A stretch of 64,000 bases of DNA, from positions 2,916,521-2,980,520 of the forward strand of contig NZ_CM001489.1 of NCBI RefSeq assembly GCF_000262465.1. The letters are read 5' to 3'. The stretch comes from Frankia sp. QA3. Its GTDB lineage: Bacteria; Actinomycetota; Actinomycetes; Frankiales; Frankiaceae. Positions 17,879-25,488 of this stretch are shown piece after piece; position 1 is the first letter of the stretch, and each line of letters opens with the position of its first letter. The notes beneath the pieces were generated by a model. It was not told where the DNA came from. It did not search any database and saw only the letters and a program-made list of their open reading frames with translations. A program made the position numbers and the translations under genes.

Positions 17879-19455
17879 GGCTGTCCGCCCAGCGAGAGCT
17901 GCCGGCGGGCGGCCCGCAGGCCGGCACCGAGCGCCCCGATGACGGGCCGGCGCGCCGGGTCGGGGTCCAAGGCCACCGCCAGCAGCTCGTCGAGCTGGGC
18001 CGGATAGCCGGGCAGCATTCCCTCCAGTCCCGGCTGCGGCGGGGGTGGCAAGGTGCCAGCAGATGCCGGGCTGGGTGGGCGCCCGCCGAGTGCGTCCAGG
18101 ACGAGCGCGGCGACCTGGTAGACGTCGGTGCCTGGTCCGGGGCGACCACGCCGTGGCTCGCCGCCCTGGTGACGCCGCTGCTCGGGTGCGGAGAAGGGAC
18201 CGCCCTCGCCGGCAAGCTCGGTCATCCCGGCCAGCCCCAGGTCGCAGGGAACCACCGCGGCCCGAGCCCGGCCCGGGCTGGTGAGCACGATGTTGTCCGG
18301 GCTCAACGACCGGTGCGCGTGCCCGTGCCGGTGCAGGGCTCCCAACGTCCGGCACAGATCCGCGGCCGCGGCGAACACGGCCGCCGTGGCCAGCCGATCC
18401 GGATGGCCACGAGACGGGGCGCGGTCATGGCGCTGACCGAGCGGGCCGTGCTCACCGCGCCTCCCGCGCTGACCGCCGAGCGCGTCTGTCTGCCCGCCGT
18501 GGACGTCCCGCCACGTCCGTCCGGCCGGCGCCGACATCACCAGCAGAGCCTGGCCGGCGCGCTCGGGTTCGTCACCGTCGGCACTGTCGAGGCCGTGGCG
18601 GACCAGCAGGCGGGGCAGGCCGGCCGCGCCGGCAAGCTCGACGAGCAGATCCGCCTGTGTTCGCAGCCCGGCCCACCGATTCCGGGCATCGGGCGTCGCG
18701 CGGCTGATCTGGAGCTGGCGCAGGCGGACCACCCGCGCCCGCGGCTCCAGCTCACGCGCGGCGGCGTCGCGCAGCACCCACGATCGGTCCGGGCCGACGC
18801 TCTCCACGATCGGGTCGTGCAGCAGATAGTGGGTGTTACCGGCCCTCAGCTCCGCCCCGCCGCGCCAGGTGCCGGCATCTGGGTCGGCGAGGTCGAGGAC
18901 GTCGTCGTCGGGCCGGATGCGCAAACGCGCCAGGGAGGGGCGCGTCGGCGTCTCGGCATACGGGTCGTAATAGGCCCGCCTGATGCCCGCGGTTTCCGGC
19001 TGCATCAGCAGGTTGCGCAGCGGGGTCTCGTCACACAGGACGATGTCGACGCCGGTCAGGTGCTGCTGCTTGACTTTCCATCGTTCCCAGCTCTGACCCG
19101 TCGGGCCGTCCAGGCTCACCGGGACGCACAGCGTCCACTTCTCGATCCGGTAACCGTTCTCCGCCGCCGCTTGACAGGCACGGGTAAACGACTTCCTGAC
19201 ATTACTCATCTGGCCGGGGCCGACGCCGTCGATGAAGTACTTCACCTGCCAGATCTGCACCCGGCCGGTCAGATCGCCGACGAACACATCGATGCCCCAG
19301 TCGCCCGGGGCCGCTTGGACGACATGGGCTGGCCCGTACAGCGTGTCCACGAGCGACGCGACCATCTGCTCGAACTCATGCCGGCCCCCCTCGGCATAGG
19401 CACGGACGCGATGCACCTGAAAATTGATAGGTGGTACCCCGGCCGGATCATTCAT
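17875..19455 (-). CDS. Fusion: Mrr-like nuclease domain plus degenerate protein kinase domain
   Basis: The 526 residues have two parts. Residues of about 25-150 resemble a PD-(D/E)xK restriction-type nuclease: E27/E29, then GDWGIDVFV with D56, and IWQVKYF with Q70 and K72. Residues of about 205-520 resemble a Ser/Thr kinase, with HRSLSPDNIVL (381-391), CDLGLAG (404-410), SAPEQ (422-426) and D444 in GTDVYQ. The catalytic HRD aspartate is serine (S383), and the usual VAIK lysine appears as arginine, so it may be a pseudokinase. It is the first gene of a coupled three-gene unit with a helicase. That setting and the nuclease fold suggest defence. Confidence 0.75.
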   Translation of the reverse strand: MNDPAGVPPINFQVHRVRAYAEGGRHEFEQMVASLVDTLYGPAHVVQAAPGDWGIDVFVGDLTGRVQIWQVKYFIDGVGPGQMSNVRKSFTRACQAAAENGYRIEKWTLCVPVSLDGPTGQSWERWKVKQQHLTGVDIVLCDETPLRNLLMQPETAGIRRAYYDPYAETPTRPSLARLRIRPDDDVLDLADPDAGTWRGGAELRAGNTHYLLHDPIVESVGPDRSWVLRDAAARELEPRARVVRLRQLQISRATPDARNRWAGLRTQADLLVELAGAAGLPRLLVRHGLDSADGDEPERAGQALLVMSAPAGRTWRDVHGGQTDALGGQRGRRGEHGPLGQRHDRAPSRGHPDRLATAAVFAAAADLCRTLGALHRHGHAHRSLSPDNIVLTSPGRARAAVVPCDLGLAGMTELAGEGGPFSAPEQRRHQGGEPRRGRPGPGTDVYQVAALVLDALGGRPPSPASAGTLPPPPQPGLEGMLPGYPAQLDELLAVALDPDPARRPVIGALGAGLRAARRQLSLGGQP

Positions 19456-19688
19456 TCACTGCGCCCCCGCTGGTTCGCCAACCCCTGGAGCCGGTTGATC
19501 GCAGGACCGACCAACGACCACCGGTGAGCATATAGCACTTACTTTACGTTAGTTCACAGCCTTCCCTGACTTCGGCCCGTCAACGAAATCGCCTGGTCCG
19601 AGCGTTCCGCGCCAGCTCGGAACGACGACACTGCTGCCAGTCCCGCGTGTGGGGAATGCGGGGTGTGCCGGCGGTGGTTGGCGCCGTC
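19456..19688. promoter_or_regulatory. Divergent promoter region of the candidate defence cluster
   Basis: These 230 bp separate the leftward nuclease-kinase gene from the rightward reductase gene. Positions 19525-19560 form an unusually AT-rich island for this genome (AGCATATAGCACTTACTTTA is part of it). That fits the promoter of the three-gene cluster and a possible Lsr2 silencing target. Confidence 0.5.
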
Positions 19689-20387
19689 ATGGCGACTCTC
19701 GGACTGATCGGCAGTGGCAACATCGGTGGGACGCTGGCGCGCCTGGCCATCCCGGCCGGGTACGACGTGGTCCTGAGCAACTCGCGCGGCCCGGACACGC
19801 TGCGGGACCTCGTGGCCGAGCTCGGGCCGCGTGCCCGCGCCGCCACCGCCACGCAGGCCGCGGCGGCCGGCGACGTCGTGGTCGTGACCGTGCCGCTGCG
19901 GGCCTACCGGGACGTTCCCGTCGAGCCGCTCGCCGGCAAGGTGGTCATCGACACGAACAACTACTACCCGGACCGGGACGGCACCATCGCCGCGTTGGAC
20001 GACGAGTCCACCACCACCAGCGAACTGCTCGCCGAGCACCTGCCGACCTCGAAGGTGGTCAAGGCGTTCAACAACATCTACTACCGGCATCTGCAGTCGC
20101 TCGCCCGGCCCGCCGGTGCGCCCGACCGCTCGGCGCTGCCGATCGCCGGCGACGACGCGGACGCCAGGGCGACGGCCGCGGCCTTCCTCGACGCGCTCGG
20201 ATACGACGCCGTCGACGCCGGCCCGCTGGCCGAGGGATGGCGCTTCCAGCGTGATACCCCGGTCTACGTCACCCCCTACTTCGGGCCCGACGGCGGCGTG
20301 CACGGCGACGGCGGCCAGGTGGACGCGGCCGCCGTGCGGGCCGCGCTGGCCGCCGCCCGCCGCTACGCGGACATCGCCCGCGGCTGA
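19689..20387 (+). CDS. NADPH-dependent F420 reductase-like dinucleotide-binding protein
   Basis: The 232-residue protein starts with a Rossmann motif, LGLIGSGNIGGTLARLA, followed by VLSNSRGPDTLRDLV. This is the pattern of F420H2:NADP oxidoreductase (Fno)-like and ProC-like proteins of the NAD-binding F420 family. Further blocks are VVVTVPLRAYRDVP, KVVIDTNNYYPDRDG and KAFNNIYYRHL. It may transfer hydride between NADP and F420 or act on an unknown substrate. The ATG at 19689 is chosen because the Rossmann fold starts immediately after it. Confidence 0.8.
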   Translation: MATLGLIGSGNIGGTLARLAIPAGYDVVLSNSRGPDTLRDLVAELGPRARAATATQAAAAGDVVVVTVPLRAYRDVPVEPLAGKVVIDTNNYYPDRDGTIAALDDESTTTSELLAEHLPTSKVVKAFNNIYYRHLQSLARPAGAPDRSALPIAGDDADARATAAAFLDALGYDAVDAGPLAEGWRFQRDTPVYVTPYFGPDGGVHGDGGQVDAAAVRAALAAARRYADIARG

Positions 20388-20418
20388 GCCCGGCACCCGC
20401 CGCGCCGGGTGGCTCAGC
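20383..20418. terminator. Hairpin spanning two convergent stop codons
   Basis: GCTGAGCC and GGCTCAGC (8-bp stem, with further GC pairing inside) overlap the stop codon of both flanking convergent genes (20387 and 20414). This is a compact bidirectional terminator. Confidence 0.6.
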
Positions 20419-21448
20419 GCGGGTGGAACGTCACCGTGACGGGACGGGCGCCGCGGGGGTCGTCCGTCCGGCGGGCGAGGTCGCGGTCGAAGACCCGGCC
20501 GACGGAGTTGCCGGCCAGATCCTCCAGGACGGGATCGACGACGAGCCGGTGCGGCCCGCACGCCCAGCCCTGTCGCGGGGCCAGCCGCCACGACCGCTCC
20601 TCGGCGCCGACGTCCGCGACGCCGTCGACGGGCCGGCCCTCGGGCCCGACGACGCGCAGGCAGCGGGCGACCAGGCCGTGGTCGAGCGGCCGGCCGAACC
20701 CGACCTGAAGCGGTTCGGCGGTGCCGACATGCGGGACGCGCAGGGTCCAGGTGTGCGGGTCGACGTGGCGGCGCTCGTCGCCGGCGACCTGGTAGCGCCG
20801 CTCGGCCCCGGCCCGCAGCCGGCGGCCGCGGGCGTCGCGGAACCCGTCGTCGACCACCAGCCGGAACGGTGCGCCGGACCGCAGGGGGTAGCCGGCCTCG
20901 CGGTGCGGGGCGAGACCCCGCTTGATCCGCGCCGGGTCGAGCAGGACGGTGAGCCGGCGCCGGGCGGCGTCCCACAGCTCCTGTTCGGTCGCCAGCAGCG
21001 CCCCGGCCAGGACATCGCCGGCGTCGTCGACGAGCCGCACGTGGCCCGCCGCGTAGCCCTCGCTCATCGGTGCGCTGAACCAGACGTAGCTGCGCAGCAG
21101 GTTGCGTGGCACGGTCGCCGCGCTCGGGTGGATCGCGAGGACTTCAGTGGTGGCCGCCTCGTCGGCGCCGGCGCGGGTCAGCTCGGCCACGGCGGCACCG
21201 TCGACGGTGACGACGTACGCGGTGCCGTCGAGAAAGGGAAAGCGTGGCACGAAGCAGGTGTCGGGGCCGTCGCGCAGCAGCCGCCCGGCCGTCGGCGGGG
21301 CGGTGCCGAGCGCCACGGCGCTGACCGGGTGGATCCGCACCCGCGCAGCCAGCTCCAGCCCAGCCAGTTCCGCCAGCCCCGCCAGCCGGATGCAGTCCGC
21401 CCCGCCGTGCCGCGACCACGACACGGCGACCCCGCTGCGGTCGACCAC
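20414..21448 (-). CDS. Conserved-looking protein of unknown function
   Basis: The 344 residues show no catalytic motif I know. The composition is beta-rich, with repeated RLVVDDGFRDARGRRLRAG-type strands, and the C-terminal half resembles Ig-like or bacterial surface-layer (SbsA-type) beta domains. There is no signal peptide or membrane helix. The GTG at 21448 is chosen because GGAGGG lies 8 bases upstream; an in-frame GTG at 21487 would add 13 residues. The gene ends in a shared hairpin terminator. Confidence 0.6.
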   Translation of the reverse strand: MVDRSGVAVSWSRHGGADCIRLAGLAELAGLELAARVRIHPVSAVALGTAPPTAGRLLRDGPDTCFVPRFPFLDGTAYVVTVDGAAVAELTRAGADEAATTEVLAIHPSAATVPRNLLRSYVWFSAPMSEGYAAGHVRLVDDAGDVLAGALLATEQELWDAARRRLTVLLDPARIKRGLAPHREAGYPLRSGAPFRLVVDDGFRDARGRRLRAGAERRYQVAGDERRHVDPHTWTLRVPHVGTAEPLQVGFGRPLDHGLVARCLRVVGPEGRPVDGVADVGAEERSWRLAPRQGWACGPHRLVVDPVLEDLAGNSVGRVFDRDLARRTDDPRGARPVTVTFHPR

Positions 21449-21515
21449 GTCCGCCCTCCTACAGCCGCCCGCCGTCAGCCCGTCCACAGCTCACTCGATC
21501 TACCGCCGGCCCGGC

Positions 21516-22619
21516 CTACAGGGAGGCGGACTTCAACGAGCGCAGGTGCCGCCGCCCGTCGGGGTCGGTCTGCAGGGCCAGCACGTGCTCGCCGTCGAGG
21601 TTCGCAAGCCTGGTGATGCCGTGGAGGTCCGCGGTCTCCCGCGGCACCCCGACCGGCTCGGTGGGCTCGGTCAGCGGGGCCTGGGCGTCGATGTCGCGGC
21701 GCGCGATCTTGATCAGACCATGCGAGGTGTTCGCGACGAGCAGGTACTCCTCGCCGCCCTGGACGAAGGAGACCATGTCCAGCGGCTGGTTCATCGCGCC
21801 GAGCTCGGCGACGGTGCGCCCGACCACCTTGGTGCCCGGGGCCAGCTCGGCCAGCGGGAAGTGCACGACCGGCGTGCAGGTGTAGCTCGCCAGGATGGCG
21901 CGACCGCCGTCGAAGGGCACGAACGTGCGGATCGGCGCCGCCGTCTCCCACTTGCCGTGCGAGACGTGGTAGATCTCCAGGTTGTTGCCCGCCGCGTCGG
22001 CGGCGTCGGTGAACGGGAACGGGATCCGCCGCAGCTTGGAGGAGAACTCCTCGTTGGACAGCCCGGCGACCAGCAGCGCCCCGTCCACGTACGCGAGGTC
22101 GGTGACCGTCGAGGTGCGGATCGGGCGGCGCAGGATGCGGATCGTGCGGGAGCCGACCGTGATCTCCTCCCCCTCGTCGCCGAGGGGCAGGACGACGTCG
22201 ACGCGCTCGTCGTCGGGGGCCGGAGCGTCGGCGATCGCCACCGACGCGACCGGGACGTCGGTGAGCGGCACCTCGCTGATCGAGGCGTCCGCCCGGTCGA
22301 TGCGCACCAGCACCGCCTGGGCGCTCTCGCCGTGGCCGCGCTGGACCGACAGGTAGATGTTGCCCGAGTCGGGGTGGACGGCGAGGTCGCGGATGGCGAC
22401 GTCGGCCGCGTCCGCGCCCAGCAGTGAGCCGACCCGCGCGTCGACGTCGGCCAGCTCGAACGGCCCCGACCCGGCCGTGCGGCCCGGGTCGGAGACGTCG
22501 ACCGCGAAGACGGTCGCCGTGGCGTTGTCGGCGAGGAACAGGATCCCCGCCGGGCCGAAGGTGATCGGGCCCGCCGAGCCGAGCTCCGCCCGGCCGACCC
22601 GCAGTCCGTACTCGGTCAC
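21516..22619 (-). CDS. Beta-propeller-like protein of unknown function
   Basis: The 367-residue protein consists of repeated beta-strand units such as GPAGILFLADNATATVFAVD, DLAVHPDSGNIYLSV and LVANTSHGLIKI, as seen in NHL/SMP-30-like propellers. It has no signal peptide. No active site can be named. The GTG at 22619 has a GGAGATCAAC ribosome site. The gene is leftward, with a lipase-like gene upstream on the same strand, but a 168-bp gap with repeats separates them. Confidence 0.6.
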   Translation of the reverse strand: MTEYGLRVGRAELGSAGPITFGPAGILFLADNATATVFAVDVSDPGRTAGSGPFELADVDARVGSLLGADAADVAIRDLAVHPDSGNIYLSVQRGHGESAQAVLVRIDRADASISEVPLTDVPVASVAIADAPAPDDERVDVVLPLGDEGEEITVGSRTIRILRRPIRTSTVTDLAYVDGALLVAGLSNEEFSSKLRRIPFPFTDAADAAGNNLEIYHVSHGKWETAAPIRTFVPFDGGRAILASYTCTPVVHFPLAELAPGTKVVGRTVAELGAMNQPLDMVSFVQGGEEYLLVANTSHGLIKIARRDIDAQAPLTEPTEPVGVPRETADLHGITRLANLDGEHVLALQTDPDGRRHLRSLKSASL

Positions 22620-22735
22620 GTTGATCTCCTCGATCTCCTCGGTGGGAACAAGACTCCGCCGCGACCTTCACAACATTGTTCACCGGCGAACTGTTCCATT
22701 GGCGCGTCCCCCGCGAGCCCATCCACGAACGTCCA

Positions 22736-22779
22736 GCGGGTCTCGGGCGGGTCTCGGGCGGGTCTCGGGCGGGTGTCGG
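22736..22779. repeat. 11-bp tandem repeat, four copies
   Basis: GCGGGTCTCGG is repeated head to tail (last copy with one change) between the stop of the alpha/beta hydrolase gene and the start of the propeller gene. It may affect read-through, but no function is known. Confidence 0.7.
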
Positions 22780-22786
22780 GCGGCGG

Positions 22787-23794
22787 TCAGGTGGCGGACA
22801 GCAGGCGCCGAAGCCAGTTCAGCCGGGCGGCGGCGGCCTCCTGGGAGATCCGTGCCTGCGGCGCGAACAGGGTGAAGCCGTGGAAGCCGCCGGGCCAGAC
22901 GTGCAGCTCCGTCTGGACGCCGGCCCGCAGCAGGCGGGTGGCGTAGTCGATGTCCTCGTCGCGGAACGTCTCGGCGGAGCCGACGTCGACGAACGCCGGC
23001 GGCAGGCCGGTCAGGTCGCCGGCCCGCGCCGGCGCCGCGTAGGGGGAGACGTCCGGCCCGCCGACGCCGGCGCCGAGCAGGGCCGCCCAGCCGGTCCGGT
23101 TCGACGTGCCGTCCCAGACCCCGAGGCCGGCCATCTGCGCGGTGGACGGCGAGCCGCCGCGGTCGTCGAGCATCGGGCACATCAGCAGCTGGCCGGCCAG
23201 CGCCGGGCCGCCGCGGTCGCGGGCAAGCAGCGCCGTCGCCGCCGCGAGGCCGCCGCCGGCGCTGGTGCCGGCGAGGACGACCCGCCCGGAGGCCACGCCC
23301 AGCTCGCCGGCGTGCGCGGCCGTCCACAGCAGGCCCGCGTAGCAGTCCTCGACCGGCGCCGGATGCGGGTGCTCCGGCGCCAGCCGGTACTCGGCCGAGA
23401 CGACGACGAGGTGCAGGGCCTCGGCCCAGTCGAGGATCTCCGTCACGCCGGCACGGTTGTCACCCATGATCATGCCGCCGCCGTGCAGGTGGTAGACGAC
23501 CGCCGCCGGCGTCGCGGCCGCTGTCGGCCGGCAGACGAGCAGGCCGACCTCGGGCGCACCGGGCGGGCCGGGCACGGACAGCTCCTCCACCGTGAACGCG
23601 CCGTCGCGGCGCAGCTGCTCGTCGGGAACGGACGGCGCCGCCGAGGCGGCCCGTAACCTCGGCAGCATCTCGGGGGTGATCGACGGGCTGAGGAACCTCG
23701 CGAGCGCCTCGAGGGCCGCAGCCAGCTCCGGGTCGAACGGCGGCGGCGGGCCGACGGCGGCGGGCGACGAAAGCGGCAGATTGCTGACGGTCAT
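22787..23794 (-). CDS. Alpha/beta hydrolase, hormone-sensitive-lipase family (acetyl esterase-like)
   Basis: The 335 residues contain the family oxyanion motif HGGG (YHLHGGGMIMGD), the nucleophile elbow GTSAGGG, the acid in FVDVGSAETFRDED and the histidine in GGFHGF, so the triad is complete. Enzymes of this class hydrolyse short-chain esters. The ATG at 23794 follows an AGGAG site. No neighbouring gene suggests the natural substrate. Confidence 0.88.
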   Translation of the reverse strand: MTVSNLPLSSPAAVGPPPPFDPELAAALEALARFLSPSITPEMLPRLRAASAAPSVPDEQLRRDGAFTVEELSVPGPPGAPEVGLLVCRPTAAATPAAVVYHLHGGGMIMGDNRAGVTEILDWAEALHLVVVSAEYRLAPEHPHPAPVEDCYAGLLWTAAHAGELGVASGRVVLAGTSAGGGLAAATALLARDRGGPALAGQLLMCPMLDDRGGSPSTAQMAGLGVWDGTSNRTGWAALLGAGVGGPDVSPYAAPARAGDLTGLPPAFVDVGSAETFRDEDIDYATRLLRAGVQTELHVWPGGFHGFTLFAPQARISQEAAAARLNWLRRLLSAT

Positions 23795-24008
23795 CTGTTC
23801 TCCTGCTCACCGGACGGGACGCCGGCATCCGAGCCGGCGGCATCAGACGATCAGGCCCACCGTACGCAGCAGGCGCGGCAGGCGCGGCACTTCCGCCACC
23901 GAACGGCTGGTGGGCCCCCGTCCGCAGCCGCGGCCGGGGACGTCACGAGCAGGGATCGTCGCAGGCAGAAGACGTCACAGACAAGGGACGTCACACAGGC
24001 AGAAGAAG

Positions 24009-24539
24009 TCACAGGCAGGGGACGGGCGCGGCCGTGGAGTCCGCAAGCCGGGTGAGCAACGCGCGCAGCAGGCGCTGCTCGTCCGGGCTGAACGCGGCGA
24101 GCAGCCGGGCCTCCGCCTCGTCGCGGGCCGCGGCGATGCGCGCCTGCAGCCGCCGCCCCGCCGCGGTGACCTCGGGGATGCGGGCGCGCCGGTCGCGCGG
24201 GTCGAGGCGGCGCACGACGAGCTCGTCGCCTTCGAGCCGATCCAGCAGCGACGTCAGCGTGGTCTTGTCGACGCCGAGCTCCCGGCCGAGCTGGAGCTGG
24301 GTGCGGCCGCCCTCGACGCCGAGCGCGGTCAGCACGATCCAGTCGCGCACGCCGGCGAGGCCGTGCCCGCGGGCGACCGTGTCGAGCTCCCCCCGCATGC
24401 GCGCGGCCGCCCGATTCAGCAGCCAGGTGAGGTCGGCGGGCTGCGACTCGGTGAGCTGCGACTCGGCAGCCCGGCCCACACCAGGCTTCGCCGACGGCTC
24501 CACCGGCAGCTTCGCGGAGGGAGGCGACGGCGCGGGCAC
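24009..24539 (-). CDS. MarR-family regulator
   Basis: The roughly 176-residue protein has the MarR winged helix: TQLQLGRELGVDKTTLTSLLDRLEGDELVVRR, then the wing DPRDRRARIPEVT. It is divergent from an SDR gene 148 bp away and probably represses that gene and itself. The GTG at 24539 is chosen because a perfect leaderless box (TAGGAT plus 7 bases) lies upstream. The longest frame, starting at 24608, would swallow this promoter and is unlikely. Confidence 0.82.
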   Translation of the reverse strand: MPAPSPPSAKLPVEPSAKPGVGRAAESQLTESQPADLTWLLNRAAARMRGELDTVARGHGLAGVRDWIVLTALGVEGGRTQLQLGRELGVDKTTLTSLLDRLEGDELVVRRLDPRDRRARIPEVTAAGRRLQARIAAARDEAEARLLAAFSPDEQRLLRALLTRLADSTAAPVPCL

Positions 24540-24546
24540 GGGTGCG

Positions 24547-24558
24547 ATCCTATCGGAT
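24547..24558 (-). promoter_or_regulatory. Leaderless -10 box and overlapping small palindrome of the MarR gene
   Basis: On the minus strand TAGGAT (24552-24547) stands 7 bases before the GTG. It is embedded in ATCC-TATC-GGAT, a short inverted repeat. A MarR dimer bound here would block its own promoter. The half-sites are short, so this is suggestive only. Confidence 0.45.
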
Positions 24559-24626
24559 ACCGTCCGGGCCAGGATGTTCCCATCTCGGATTTTCCGACCT
24601 CGGAGCATCCGCTACAGTGGCCCGCG

Positions 24627-24677
24627 GCTTCCCACGACGCACCGCTTCCCACGACGCACCGCTTCCCACGACGCAAG
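24627..24677 (+). repeat. 17-bp tandem repeat, three copies, upstream of SDR
   Basis: GCTTCCCACGACGCACC occurs three times in a row and ends 10 bp before the SDR start, so the last copy merges with its ribosome site (AAGGAGAAGG). Copy number could alter promoter-to-gene spacing. Confidence 0.75.
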
Positions 24678-24687
24678 GAGAAGGCAG

Positions 24688-25362
24688 ATGCCGACCATCG
24701 CCATCGTCGGAGCCGGGCCCGGGCTCGGGCTGTCCATCGCGCGCCGCTTCGGCCGGGAGGGCTTCGCCGTCGCGCTGATCTCCCGCAACCAGGCGAAGCT
24801 CGACGACCTCGCCGGCCAGCTCACCCAGGACGGCATCACGGCGGCCGGTTTCGCCGCCGACGTCCTCGACCGGCCGTCCCTCGTCGACGCGCTCGCCCGT
24901 GTCGAGGCGCAGCTCGGCCCGATCGACGTGCTGGAGTACTCCCCCGCACCGGCCGGGCGGCAGAACGCCCTGAATCCGATCGTCGAGGCGCTCGACGTGA
25001 CGGTGGAGAGCATCCAGCCGGAGATCGAGTACTACGTGTACGGGGCGGTCACCGCGATCCAGCACGTACTGCCCGGCATGATCGAGCGCGGCGCCGGAAC
25101 GCTGCTGGTCACCACCGGGGCGTCGTCCGCGCTGGTCTTTCCCCGGATGGGCAACGTCGGCCTCGCGACCGCCGCGCTGCGCAACTGGGTGTTGGCGCTG
25201 AACGCCTCCCTCGCCGACAAGGGTGTGTACGCCGCCCACGTGCCGCTCGCAACCTTCATCGGCCGCGGCGGCCCCGAGACCCAGGCGGACACGATCGCCG
25301 ACATCTACTGGGAGCTGTACACCAAGCGCGACCAGGCCGAGCGGCTGTACTCGACCCTCTGA
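24688..25362 (+). CDS. Short-chain dehydrogenase/reductase-like protein
   Basis: The 224 residues start with the Rossmann motif IAIVGAGPGLGLSIARRFGREG, followed by FAADVLDRPSL and VLEYSPAP in place of the usual NNAG. The canonical YxxxK catalytic pair is not evident: the region after TGASSALVFPRMGNVGLATAA has no tyrosine at the expected position. It may therefore be an atypical SDR that binds NAD(P) without classical catalysis. The start has a strong AAGGAG site. The MarR gene lies divergently upstream. Confidence 0.75.
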   Translation: MPTIAIVGAGPGLGLSIARRFGREGFAVALISRNQAKLDDLAGQLTQDGITAAGFAADVLDRPSLVDALARVEAQLGPIDVLEYSPAPAGRQNALNPIVEALDVTVESIQPEIEYYVYGAVTAIQHVLPGMIERGAGTLLVTTGASSALVFPRMGNVGLATAALRNWVLALNASLADKGVYAAHVPLATFIGRGGPETQADTIADIYWELYTKRDQAERLYSTL

Positions 25363-25413
25363 GCTCGACCGGTTGACGCGCTCGACCGGTTGACGCGCTC
25401 GCCCCGTTGACGC
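25363..25413 (+). repeat. 17-bp tandem repeat, three copies, downstream of SDR
   Basis: GCTCGACCGGTTGACGC is repeated three times immediately after the SDR stop codon. Each unit has a near-palindromic TCGACCGGTTGA core. The same gene is flanked upstream by a different 17-bp triplet. Confidence 0.75.
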
Positions 25414-25488
25414 GCTCGACCCGGACACCGAGGACCGGTCCCGGGTCGGCGCCGGACGTCGCGGCGATCATCGAGGTATTTTCCTGGC

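Noticed and set aside
24627..24677. 17-bp triplet repeat considered as a mini CRISPR array
   Set aside because: The units are contiguous without spacers, so it is a plain tandem repeat.
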